The notes under the pieces are model-generated. The model worked only from the letters and a program-made list of their open reading frames with translations, did not search any database and had not been told where the DNA came from. The translations under genes were made by a program, and so were the position numbers. Positions 12,401 through 23,373 of a DNA stretch of 64,000 nucleotides are shown here, in pieces (the stretch's first letter is position 1; each line of letters starts with the position of its first letter). The stretch is from Prinia subflava (Eukaryota; Chordata; Aves; Passeriformes; Cisticolidae): assembly GCF_021018805.1 (NCBI RefSeq), contig NC_086251.1, positions 39,378,767-39,442,766 of the forward strand, read 5' to 3'.

Positions 12401-14600
12401 CACTTGCAGCTTTATGGAAAGGGTTCTCTGTGAAGTGTCTCTGTTACGATGCTACATAAACTGACATAATTTACTGGAAAGACTATAGCAAACAAATATA
12501 TTAAGGTACTGCTAGCTAATAATTACCATGCAGAATCAAACTGCTTGTGTATTCCAGATCCAGTCAGGACATAGCAGTTGCACCGTAGTTTACCCAGGCA
12601 GTCACTTCTCTGGCATTAGTTTCTCTGCCATCACATATCTCAGCAGTCGAAGTGGAAGTCTGGTGAGCTGAAATGCACGGCCTCATAGGGTTTTTTCTTG
12701 TCCTTGCTGATCCACCTATCTTTTGAGATATCAGATGCATTCTCTGCAAATGTTGCAAACTTAATTCTCAATACCAGCCAGTGCAAATGCAGTGTTACAG
12801 CTGTCTTACTCCTGTCTTAGTTCTTCCATTCCACATCAAGCTTTCTTGTTGCAAACAAGGGAGACAGATCTTCAAGGAAAAAATACACTATTCTTCCAGA
12901 TTAAAGAGAATTTAATCAATGTTTGTTGATTTTTGAATACATTTCAAAATCTGTGCTTCCAGCACTGAATTACTTTTGATGGTGTTGTTAGGACACAACT
13001 TGATACAGCTCTGACCTGATGACTAGGCTTGTAGCATCTCTGTTGACTTTTTGTGAGGGGAGGGAGGGACTGCACTTTCAGAAGTAACATTTAGCATTTC
13101 CCGGTCTGATTTTGTGTAATCTGCTGTTAGCACGCAACCTTTTGCTAGGCCTGCAAAAAATGCTTCCTTACTCCTCAGTGATAGTCTTCTCCCCACCTTG
13201 AGGACAAGAAGATTCCTTTTTTCTTGGTACTAATAAAATGTATTTTGTGCCAGCAATATAACTGCTATGAAAATGTGCTACTGTGTTTCTCCTGTTTCAT
13301 TCTGTGAAGAATATAATGTTTCATTATATATTCCACTATGAAGTTTTTTGTGCAATAACATACTAAGGTGAAGAAAGAGTAAAATAACAAATCAAGGCAG
13401 AAAAGTTAATGGCAATTTAGGTAAGAATGGAGGGACAAAAGCTCTAGGCTTTTTGTAAAATGGGGGAAGTAAAGAGTGAGGAAGCCTTTCTTTGATTGAT
13501 GACTTAAGCAGTGGTTGAGAGAGGAGCAGATAGTTCTGAAGGGAGTAAGGAAGCCCAGCAGCAATGGCTTAATAGAGAAAGTTCTTGAGAAATAAAATTT
13601 GCAAAACACTATAGTGTGATGTTAGGAGCCTATCGCTATACCCCAATTTGACAGACTAGACAGGAGAAGAAGGATGGAGAATTCAGGAACCTACAGATCT
13701 CAATTGAGTTTTTTGAGGTTCCAGTGAGAGAGCATATAGTCCTTTGTCTTGGAGTGACAGCAGCCTTGTACAGCATCCTGAAAGTCCCTAGACATTTTGA
13801 ATACGTGGTTTTATGATGACTGCGAGGAGAGATTTGCAGTATTGCAGAGGGAAATGATGAAAGTATGAATAAAGATTTTAGTGGAGGCAGGGTCGAGGTA
13901 AGGATTCTGGCAGTGTGCCAGAGATAGTGTTAGACATATTGACAGGGGAGAGGCAGGGAGAAAATGTAAGCCCAGGATGAGGAATGACTTGAAGGTGTTA
14001 GTTTGCTCCCAAGGATAGACAGTAAATCTTAGTTTATTGGTACCTAATGCTCCAAGGTCCATGTATGCTGTAACAGATAATATAACAGTATATTACACAA
14101 TAAAGTAGAGGTTTGGCAGAGAAGGAGAGATGCCAGCTGTGCCACTCTTGTGATACCAGAGACAGACTATAAAAATATTAGAATTTTTAATATCACTGTG
14201 CCACCCTGATAGGAAGCAGCCTGATGGTAGTAGTTTTAATGTATGATTACTTTTAACGCTGTGTCCTAGAAGAAACTTGCTAGTGTCTTATACGATTCTG
14301 AGCTTTAAGAATTACTTTTCCATTAAGCAAGTATTCAGAATGCCCAGCAAATCACTTTCGTTCCCTGTTAGATTTTATATTTGTGAATTTGAAAACACAC
14401 AGCTTTATTTAATACCTTAAAGTATTGACTGTAACAATTAACAGCAATTTAGTGTTGTGTCTAAGAAGTAATATAGATCTTGTGCAGAATAATCCAAGGT
14501 CATTGGAAGTGTTGATTTTAGGAGGTGGTGGCAAAGGCCATCGTAAGTGCATCTAATAGTGCTTTTCCCTGTCAAACGTGTTTGTTGAACACTTTTGCAG
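3496..14600 (+). other. MIPOL1: MIPOL1 intron B-C (11.1 kb)
   Basis: A large phase-1 intron. Donor GTACAG and acceptor GAACACTTTTGCAG flank AT-rich sequence. I read through it on both strands and recognise no CR1 or LTR copy, no tRNA and no coding segment. The scattered open frames of 60-83 codons look like chance. Around 13420-14060 the plus strand is purine-rich (GAAG, GGGGAGAGGCAGGGAG), but I cannot assign it to a repeat family. An ACATGTACATGT palindrome near 12160 is too short to interpret. Confidence 0.7.
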
Positions 14601-14730
14601 CTCTGGTGGAAGAAGTTTATTCTGCTCAACGTGAACGTGATGAGGCTATCATGGCAAGGCTTAGGTTAGCCAATGAAGAGAGAGATGAAGCATTTCTACG
14701 AGTCCAGCGTTTAGAAGAATCTCTCAAAGA
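14601..14730 (+). CDS. MIPOL1: MIPOL1 internal coding exon C
   Basis: A 130-nt exon. Its first two bases complete an Ala codon, giving ALVEEVYSAQRERDEAIMA, and it ends two bases into the codon finished by exon D. It matches the highly conserved human stretch ALVEEVYFAQKERDEAVMSR. The residues are strongly helical. ERDEA appears twice, 15 residues apart, and a related QRDAA occurs in exon E. This suggests a repeated coiled-coil unit. Acceptor CTTTTGCAG and donor AAAGA/GTAAGT are both strong. The open frame begins further upstream at 14525, but the bases before 14601 are intron. Confidence 0.95.
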
Positions 14731-17700
14731 GTAAGTATACATTTCCTGCACCATGTAAAAAGGCTGTTGTATCAGTCTGTGACAGTCATAAACCGTTCAA
14801 CAGTGGTTATAGGAAAACTTAGGACATTATTATCTGTGCAATAAAATAGACTAAGGCTAGCCTTACTGTGTTATTGGTTCATTTGTTAGCTGTTCTGTAA
14901 AACCATATTTTTCTCTGGAGACTGAGAGAAAGTGAACCATTTTAATCACAAAAATTAAAAATATCAAAATTTTTGGTATTGATTTATTGAGGGAGAAATA
15001 AGATGAATGTGACATTTTATAGGGATCCTTTGACACAGAGTACCAGAATGTCAGTCAAAAGTTACAACATATAGGAAATCAATCAAGCCTTTAAGCCCAC
15101 TAGACATTTCCTTCAGCAAAATTTCTACTAATTATATGGGTGTAAAAACAGTAAAAATGTATGGGGTTTTTTCCTATTTTTAGCGTAGGAGTAATTTGTA
15201 AGGTAATAAGGATGCAACTAATAGTTCATGGATTTTTATGTATGCCATTTCAACACAACAGAAATAGGCATTCTTATGATAAACAGAACCAAATCAGGAG
15301 AAAATTGTCAGGAGGGGATTCTTTCTCCCCTTGGGATATAGGGAGCTTTGAAACTACAATTTGCTTCTCCATACAATCCTTGTCCATTTGAGTTGTGATG
15401 ATCTTGGTGATAATCTTTGTTAGTCCCCAAAAGGTAGTCCCACAAAGACAAGAGTGGCTGAGAAATTTCTCTTACTTTTCTGCCAGGAGAAATACAAAGC
15501 AAAAAAGCTTTTCATGACAGGAGACTGAATAGGTATAGTTGTTAGTTAACTAAATGACAGGCAATTGCATTTTAAATAATTGATTCTCCTAAGAACACTC
15601 CTCTTTAGGGCAGAAAACCAGTCATCTTCTTTTGGGTATTTTTGTAGTTAGGGCCAAAGGATATTATCTAAATTAATTCCCATAATCTGCACATAGTTTG
15701 TCCACCATTACTCTGTAGAATTTACAAGTTACTAGAAGTTGTCACAGTCTCACTGTTCATCACAAGTACGACTCAGCAGCAAGATTAGGAGATTGCATAC
15801 CCACAAGAATAGTGTATGGTGTATGGTTTGTTAAATATCTTTACGGAATCCATTTTTTGCATGTATACATCTGAAATCTTGCCTTAAACAGCAATCTCTG
15901 AGAAATGATAGAGGTGCTTTAAATTCCTGTAAGAGGCATCATAACTGTGGGCCTTACTTGACTCTCCAGTTTCTTCTGCCAGTCTTGTAATCTTGCATGT
16001 TCCAAGATTAAAGAAGGTTTTGTATGGCTCCAAACATCACATGATCCTGTATATAAATAGTTAGCATAAACTCAAGATCTTTGGTCTTAAAAACTCAAGT
16101 AATGCAGAAAATTAATTATTCTGGTCCACAAACCTGGTCAACGACTTTTGGGTTTCTGGCATATTGCTGCTTTTTCTGCAGTGGAATCCGTAGACACATG
16201 GGTGGCAGTTCTTGACACATGTGAATCCCTCAGAACACCTTCACTTGTTTTCCCTTCAACCCCTTCTGTCTGCTTCACTCATGTTCTTGAAAACTGACTT
16301 AGTTCTAAGCAAAAGTATGGGAAAAGAGAAGAAACTCCATTTTTCAGAGAACATGCATAATACCTTCCTCAAAAGCATGTCATTGCAGAAGGCACTGGAT
16401 GCACTGGTAATGCCAAAGTAGTACTTGTTTCCATGAGAGTCAGTAACTCCCTTGACTGATAGTTTGAAGCCAAGCTATTACATTTTATTGCTGTCATTTA
16501 GAGAACAGCAGTTGTACTAGCTGTCATCCACTTGGGTGTCCTTTCTGATGCTTTATAGAGGGGTCTGATACCCTGATGCCATTCACAGTCTCAGAACTGG
16601 TGTAAGAGATTCTGCTGTGGAGAGCACCAACTTTCTTTTCTAACTACCACCCTTGATAGTTTCTTCCTTCCTTATGGTGGTTGTTCAAAAGGTCAAGTTC
16701 CCTGTCTCAGATGTGGAGCACATAGAGGTTTGGAGTTTTTATAAAGAACATTGGTTACTTGTGCCACACTCATCAAGTTTTAGAGCACAGGTCACTCTTT
16801 CCATCTGCTTTGGACTTACTCCAATCAGAGAACTTTACAAGAGTGCAATATTGAACAGCCTGCCAACCTTTATCAAATGCTTAAATGCTTTCTTTAAATT
16901 AGCAGCTGGAGCAGTTCTATTGTCATTATTTAATTGTAACAACCAAAATTCTTTCAGCCCAGTTGGCCCTAGGGGTTATGTTGTCAGAATGTGTGTAGAA
17001 ATGGGGGAGGAAGAGTCCTTTGTTACTGCTGTTTAAAATCATGAGGCTTTCATTCATTGTCTATGCACAGCACAGGGAGACTTAGCAGGGCAAATACACA
17101 GCTGTGGATGCTAATTTTTTAAAAAATATTGTCACCTAAGGAAGTGTTTGTATACCTACCGACGGATCCCTTGTGGCAGTAATATGCTGAAGGTATGCTT
17201 ATGGCAGAAGTTCATGTTCTTTTTCCCACTCCCATTTCTCTCTAAGGTTTCTTGCTTACCCAGCCTGTTGGTTGGCTGGGTGATTTTGTTGACCCGCACT
17301 TTTCGCAGTGTAGAAGTCCTCTGGAGAAGCTGTGTCAGTCCTGCCAATTTACTTTGACAAATACCGTTCTTTTCATTGTGAATACAAACTAGCTGGAGAT
17401 CCATTTTTAAGTCCCACATGAAGTGGCACTTAGAACAGTGTAAAAACCTAAAGCAGGAACTCTACAAGGATCCAACTCTGAGAATTTATTATAATAATAT
17501 AATAATTAATACTATTATGTTTGTTATTTTATTATTTGTGTTACTTTATGAATACAAGTCAAACCCAGTAAAGGTTAGCTTTTACTTTATTTTGTTTAGT
17601 TCTGATGCTGACTGGATATGTTGGAGTAGTTACTGCTCATGAATGCCACATAAATATACCAGCTGTTATACACTGGTAGTATATTCTGAAATATTTATTT

Positions 17701-18762
17701 TTAATTTAAAAATTTCTGTACTGGTTGATTTACTATGCCTTATGTACTGTTATCTGCTAAAATGAATGGAAAATGTGGTAGTGTGCTGTCAAGTGTTCTA
17801 TAATGTTTGCTAGCTAAAATGACTTTGGAGCAGTGCCTGTCACAGCACTACTGAAAAAATGCTGCTGTTTAGAAGATGCTTTATGCTGCTGTGTCTGTCT
17901 TAAAATATCATAGGCTACTCTTAGTAGAAGTCACCATTAAGTAAGTAGCAATGGAGTGGTAAGGTAAGTTTAATATGCTCATTTTTTCAGAAGAGAGATC
18001 CCTGTCCATTGAACTAACCTTTGGTAAGAAAAAATGTGTACTATCCCATTTATTAGATTTTTGTGCTATCACTTGCTACTTTTACACAGCCAGTGTTCAA
18101 TGCTGTATGACTAAATTCCTTGTATCATCTTTGTATTTGACAGGTCAATATATGTTCTGTTGAAATAGAAAAGAAGGAAAGTGCAGGCAGCTTTGTTCCA
18201 GAATTAAATAAGGGCCTTCCAGAGAACTGGCTTAGCTTCCTATTTTATGCAAGATATAAAATCAAAATATTTTTAAAGTAACTTCAACTGTTTTGGGATT
18301 TTCCCCTCATTTTGGAAGAAAGAGGTGGAAAAAGAATTTCCCAAAAATGAAAAAAAAACTTATCAACAGAAGTCATGTTCTGTTTCATTTGGGGTGCAAT
18401 AAAAACAAAAAAAAATACATCATGTAAAAGTTGTAAGCCGAGAAATAAATAAAGTAAAAGCATCAGTCATTTCTATCACTGGGGAACTTTTTTCATCTAA
18501 GCACATATGAACAATTGATCCTTGTAGTCATATATAGCAGTAAACATTAATAACTTAACAGTCTGAAGTCAGTGCTGAAGATATGGAGCATTATTGAAAG
18601 ATGGAGTCGAGCAGGTGGCACTTTAATATGTTCAGTGTCATGGTTGACTCTAAAGACTAGTAGAATGAAATTACTTGAGGTTCTAAAGATTTAAAAAGCG
18701 AACTCATTTTGCTGCACTAAGGAAATGCTACTGATCAGGCTTTCTGTGTCCCTTTTTTCTAG
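14731..18762 (+). other. MIPOL1: MIPOL1 intron C-D (4.0 kb)
   Basis: A phase-2 intron with donor GTAAGT and acceptor CCCTTTTTTCTAG. Positions 15300-17450 are less AT-rich than their surroundings and hold several chance-length open frames, the longest at 16653-17036 on the plus strand (127 codons). I do not recognise any of them. The stretch could be a decayed insertion, but no terminal repeats or known tails are visible. Confidence 0.7.
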
Positions 18763-18796
18763 GCTAGAAAATATTAACCCTGAAGAAAATGACATG
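18763..18796 (+). CDS. MIPOL1: MIPOL1 34-nt coding exon D
   Basis: A very short exon encoding LENINPEENDM. The first base completes a Glu codon begun in exon C. The peptide matches the human LENINPEENDM segment exactly as I recall it, which makes the call secure despite the small size. The acceptor is CCTTTTTTCTAG and the donor is ATG/GTAAGC. Because 34 is not a multiple of three, skipping the exon would shift the frame. Its Asn and Pro residues probably interrupt the flanking coiled coil and form a short linker. Confidence 0.94.
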
Positions 18797-19055
18797 GTAA
18801 GCCATTCTCTGAGGAGATTTCTTGATGTCAGTCTTATATCTTAGAGGCTTAAGTTCAATTGAGTGGGTTTCAAGAACTAAGATGTGGGAAAAAGAAGAAT
18901 TGACACACTAATAATGTACATCTTTGCTGCAATATGAAAATTCAATAACTTCACTCAGTCAATTTACAATTCACATGTGCCTATTAATTAAAACCCTATA
19001 TTAAATAAAATATATTAAAACTTCATGTCTGACTAACATATAATGCTGTTGGTAG
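18797..19055 (+). other. MIPOL1: MIPOL1 intron D-E (259 bp)
   Basis: The shortest intron in the window, phase 0, with donor GTAAGC and acceptor ATGCTGTTGGTAG. The pyrimidine tract before the acceptor is weak. It contains only AT-rich sequence. Confidence 0.9.
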
Positions 19056-19226
19056 ACATTACAGGAATTACTGAACAGAATAAACAATGCAGACACAGGG
19101 CTAGATATACTGAAGAATGGAGCTATAATTCTGAACCGAATACACAGGACCAGAGAACGTAAAAAGAAAATAATAGCTGAGGAAATGAATGCAGTAATAG
19201 AGCAACGGGATGCTGCTTTATCTCAA
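19056..19226 (+). CDS. MIPOL1: MIPOL1 internal coding exon E
   Basis: A 171-nt exon of exactly 57 codons, opening TLQELLNRINNADTGLDI and closing AEEMNAVIEQRDAALSQ. It aligns with the human TLQELLNRINNADTG...AEEMNAVIEERDAALSK stretch. The last codon, CAA, gives Gln where I recall Lys in human. The donor is CAA/GTAAGT. The acceptor follows a weak pyrimidine tract. A second AG nine bases inside the exon (19063-19064) would remove Thr-Leu-Gln in frame if used. Helix-rich and highly charged. Confidence 0.95.
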
Positions 19227-19262
19227 GTAAGTCTCTACAAGTATATAATCACTCAGTAGCAA

Positions 19263-19276
19263 TTTTTTTTTTTTTT
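19263..19276 (+). repeat. Poly-T tract near a donor site
   Basis: Fourteen consecutive T residues begin 36 bases after the exon E donor and are followed directly by AGGCGGGGG. Similar but isolated T runs occur at 22046-22058, 41214-41228 and 53767-53780. They are low-complexity tracts with no target-site duplication visible. Confidence 0.8.
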
Positions 19277-22200
19277 AGGCGGGGGATTAGTTTACTTTTG
19301 GGGAAGAAAATTATTTTGTTTACTTTTCTCTCTTGAAAATCTCAAAGGAGAGCCCTTGTAGTAAATATCTGATTACTGGTCAACTTTTTCGTCATGGTAG
19401 TAGTGCCCATTAAAATGGCATCACTGTGTTTCATGGGAAAACTTACGTTTATATTTTTTGCACTTCATTACTATCTGTCTTCTTTCTAAAACAAAATAGT
19501 TTTAAGTGAGTTGACCAATCTAAAAAGCTATTAAAGGCTTAATTTTGCAGTATGCTGTACTGGTGAAATGCATTGGATGACAGTTAACTGGGATGAAAGG
19601 ATTTATAAAGGGTTATAAGTAGCAAAAATATACATTAAAGGAAGGTAACAGTACCACATGCAACAATGCAAGCAATTCCTCCCTTTGTTGCTTCACATTC
19701 AGGAGATAAAAATCAGCATGTGGTCCTTGACTCTCAAAGTCTTACCCATCTACTACGTGACTTGAAAGAATCTGGGTTCTTTTTTCTACTCAGATCACTC
19801 ATTGCCTGCAATTTCCTATTTTGACAGAACAGTAATTGTCTTCATTCTCTTCACCCTAAAGAGAGTTTTCTTGCTTTCTTCATCTCATGTAAGAGTTTTT
19901 CTGTCATTTTTTGGTTGGAGTTTAGGTTTTTTACCAACCATTTTTTTTAACGGAATTTCAACTCAATAGGAATAAGTTGTAGGGGGGAACAGTCCAAGTA
20001 GGGAATGTATCTCCTGTGAAAAGATCTTTGAATGGATGAAGCTCCTTATGTATTTATGCCAGGAAGAAAATTCATCTGACTCTTCCAATATTTAAAATTT
20101 TGATTTTTAATCAGAGTAACCAAAGTTGGCACACATGTAACTAATTTCTACTAGATTCAAAATCAGGTTTGTGATCTTTAATGATATCAATAATGTTAAT
20201 TGAATTTATGTTCTATTGAGAAGTCCTCTATTGAAAGTGCCCCCTCTACAAACACTGTAATTTTAATGCTTTTTTTAGTCATTGTGTTTACATTTTCTTC
20301 TACTTTACCTTGAAAGCCCCATCTGCATGGAGCTTAAAATGTTTTGTGTGTCTGTCATGAATTGCAAAAATCTTAATGTATTATTGGTGGTATTTTACTT
20401 TCTCAGTCTATTTTTTTCCTTTTATACTATATTCTGGGATGCTTCCCAGCGCAGCTACTGGGAAACATCCAACAGGCCTTCCAAAAGTTTATGTTCTTTC
20501 TTCTTTGCACAGGGCATTTGAAAAGTGAGCAGCTTGTAACAGGAAAGCTTTCAGCAAAAGACAAGGATCTCTTGATATTTTTATTTTCATTTCTTCAGGT
20601 TTTTATTCTTTGTTGAAACAGACTTTCAGGTATACTGAAAGACCATAAAAAACTTCCATGAATGTCAGAAGGATATAATTGTCATTTTTATTAATACATT
20701 TTAATTTAACTGATTTTTAAGCTGCCTGTTTAAGGAATAATATTTTCCAAGTAATCAGCTTGGATTAAATAAATTAATAAAGATAATTATTTTAGATAGT
20801 AATGGCTGAAGTGTTACCATTAGCAAAGCCATCTTTAGGCATATCAGCAAAAAGCACAGGTAATGTTAAGTAGATACTGCAGCTAATAGAATAATAAATC
20901 CTCACAAAATGAAGACGTAAATATTTGATATTAAGCTCTAGTACTGTGATACTACCAACCATTTATACTACCATTTTTAAAAAATAGTTGTTATTAATAA
21001 AACTATTTATTATGTGTTTTTAAATAGGTGATGCTTTTACAGCTCTTACTGTTGAATCTAGAAAATAGGTCCTTGGAATTGAAGCTACTTTTTCAACCTA
21101 TGTTTCTCACTTGATGATTCCTTGGGAATTCATACCATACTTGAATTATTAGTAGTCTTTTGTTAACATTGCAGTAGCAGTAGTTATTACAGTGCTAACA
21201 GCAAGAACAATAGGAGAGGGATTCTACATTAGACCACAAAGGGACTAGATATAATTCAGGGGATGTATATGCTTAGCATAACAAATGCAAATTATTGGAA
21301 TTTAGATCTGGGGTTGCCTCAGGCATTCATAATATCTGCAAGTCAAAATCTTTTTCTTTTTGTGGAAGTGACAGCAAGTATGGAGGGGGGAATTGAGAGA
21401 AGGTTGAAGAGGAGCAGAAATAGAGTAAACAATTAGCATGCTGTGGCTATCCTCTGGAAAAAACATTTGTAAAGTTCAGAGGTCACTGGGCAATGGAGGT
21501 TGAAGGTTTCATGACACGTGGTGTTGCTTTGTTCCTGGTTGCTGTTGTGTGATGCTGGAGACAGCCATGTCCATGGGGTGGACATAGCTGTTCCATATGA
21601 TAGAGAACTGCCTAAAGGATAACAAGTGTTTGGACTGACTGTGGTTAGTGAAGCTGCATCTATTACTTTTCTTCACAACAGCTTGGCATTTGGCAATTGA
21701 GCAAAGCAAATGTAAGTAGTGTCTAGCTTTTGAGGGTTAACTTACAGGATTTCTGATTTTTCTGAGTAAGAAACAATAATGTGAAAATGTGAAAGCCTTC
21801 ACAACTCAAACACATTGCTTTGATATCAAGTGAGGAATAAAGTACATTTCTAGAAAATTGATGTTCTATAAACTATGCTTTTCCTATGACCAGGTAAATA
21901 TAGATTACTTCACACTAGTCTTTTAAATTCAGTTTTATAATGCTTTTTCTGGTAGCTGTACTACTGAGCTGCATTTAACTGGACTGCAGTTGCAGAATAC
22001 TCAATGATTAGCTAGTTGTGATTCTTCTCTTTGAATTTTACTTGATTTTTTTTTTTTTGTTCTTCAAAAAATGAAGAGCACTGTCCATGTCTTGGAAAGG
22101 CCATGAAAATGTTTTTTCCAGCTGTTTTTTCCATGCAAGAACCTCTACCTACTTACTTACTAGGAACCAGATTGAGGCACTTCTATCACTGTATTGAGCT

Positions 22201-23115
22201 GTGCAAGTGTATGTAATCTCAGATCTTTCACTAGATTGCTGAGCAAATATGCAAACTACTTTTTGTCTGTGTGAAAACAAATGAAATGGTATAAACTCAA
22301 ATATTTGATACTACTTTTAGTATGTATTTTCAAGTGAATAATAAACAAACAACTAAAGCATGGCTAAACATTGACATCCATCTTCTCCTGTATCAACCCC
22401 CTTAAAAAAACAAACTCAACAGTTTGGTTGTATTTGCTAAGATATGTTTGTTAGTGAACAGATATTGTGTGATACTGAGGATCTTCAGTGTGTTTTATGG
22501 CTGATCCTCTGAAAGAAATAAAACATCATTTTTTTGTCTGTAACGTTCAGTTTTGTCTTAACCCATTCAAGGAAAAAACTTTTTTGTCCAGTTGATCATA
22601 ATACAGTTTTACCTTTCTTGAGAAATCTTTCTTGCTTGAGTAATCTGGTTAGTGGCAGACATTTAGTAGAGATTCCATATGGCATAGTCACATTGTGTGA
22701 TCCTCATAAAACACTCCAAAGAGGTGGTTTCCAGCAGGAGGCAATACAGTACAGTGCCTCAGCCACCTATTAGCCACATCACACCTTATGGACAGGAATG
22801 TTAATATCATTACAGGGTTGGCAGCTGAAGACTTGAGTAAGTCATAACAATTACTTTTCTTCTGGTTTAGACAAGAACGGGGACCTTTGAATTGGTACAG
22901 CTTGAAGGAAGTGATTTTTTAAAGCTCATTAAGAGATTAGGAGATTGTGTGTTTGATACGTTTCCAGTCCTAACTGATTCTGTAAATGTGGGAGGTTTTT
23001 TAATTGGTTACAGTCAGTTCTATACAAAGTTTTAAATATTAAAGAGAGATATATATTGCTGTTAAGGAATAGCAGTGGTTTCGTGGCTGGCATAGTATCA
23101 TCTCTAGTACACTGA

Positions 23116-23373
23116 TCATGAAGCAATAGTATAACTGGCAAGCAAACCTGGTTTTACAGCTTTGAATAGTTTGACCACATCCTGCTGTGCAGGAACATGC
23201 TTATGACTGTTCATGTAAAAATTGGCAGGCACCCAGTTGCTCATCTGAAGCAAGTGAAAGAATCCTTCCATTTTGAGGCGCTGTTTGGCAGCAGGCGGCA
23301 CTTCATCGTCGTTGAAAACAATGACGAGGTGCACTCTGCATGACTTCCCATCATTATCAGTTTCGACTAATGA
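23116..23373 (-). pseudogene. Unidentified protein-like open frame (exon or gene fragment)
   Basis: On the minus strand, 85 codons run open from just after a TAG (23374-23376) to a TGA at 23116-23118. The frame includes VHLVIVFNDDEVPPAAKQRL and MSNWVPANFYMNSHKH. The composition looks like real protein: Trp, Asn, Pro and His are well spread, and it is not the Leu/Phe/Ile/Lys-rich read of AT-rich noise. The DNA keeps six CpGs in a CpG-poor intron. No in-frame ATG opens it; the longest ATG/GTG-initiated version starts at a GTG at 23332-23334. I do not recognise the protein. It could be a retroposed gene fragment, a nested antisense exon or chance. No poly-A remnant or strong acceptor is obvious beside it. 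It is labelled pseudogene because it looks partial. Confidence 0.4.

Noticed and set aside
16653..17036. 127-codon plus-strand open frame in intron C-D
   Set aside because: The composition is mixed and I recognise no domain. Neighbouring sequence shows no exon signals or retroelement ends, so I treat it as chance or decayed insertion.
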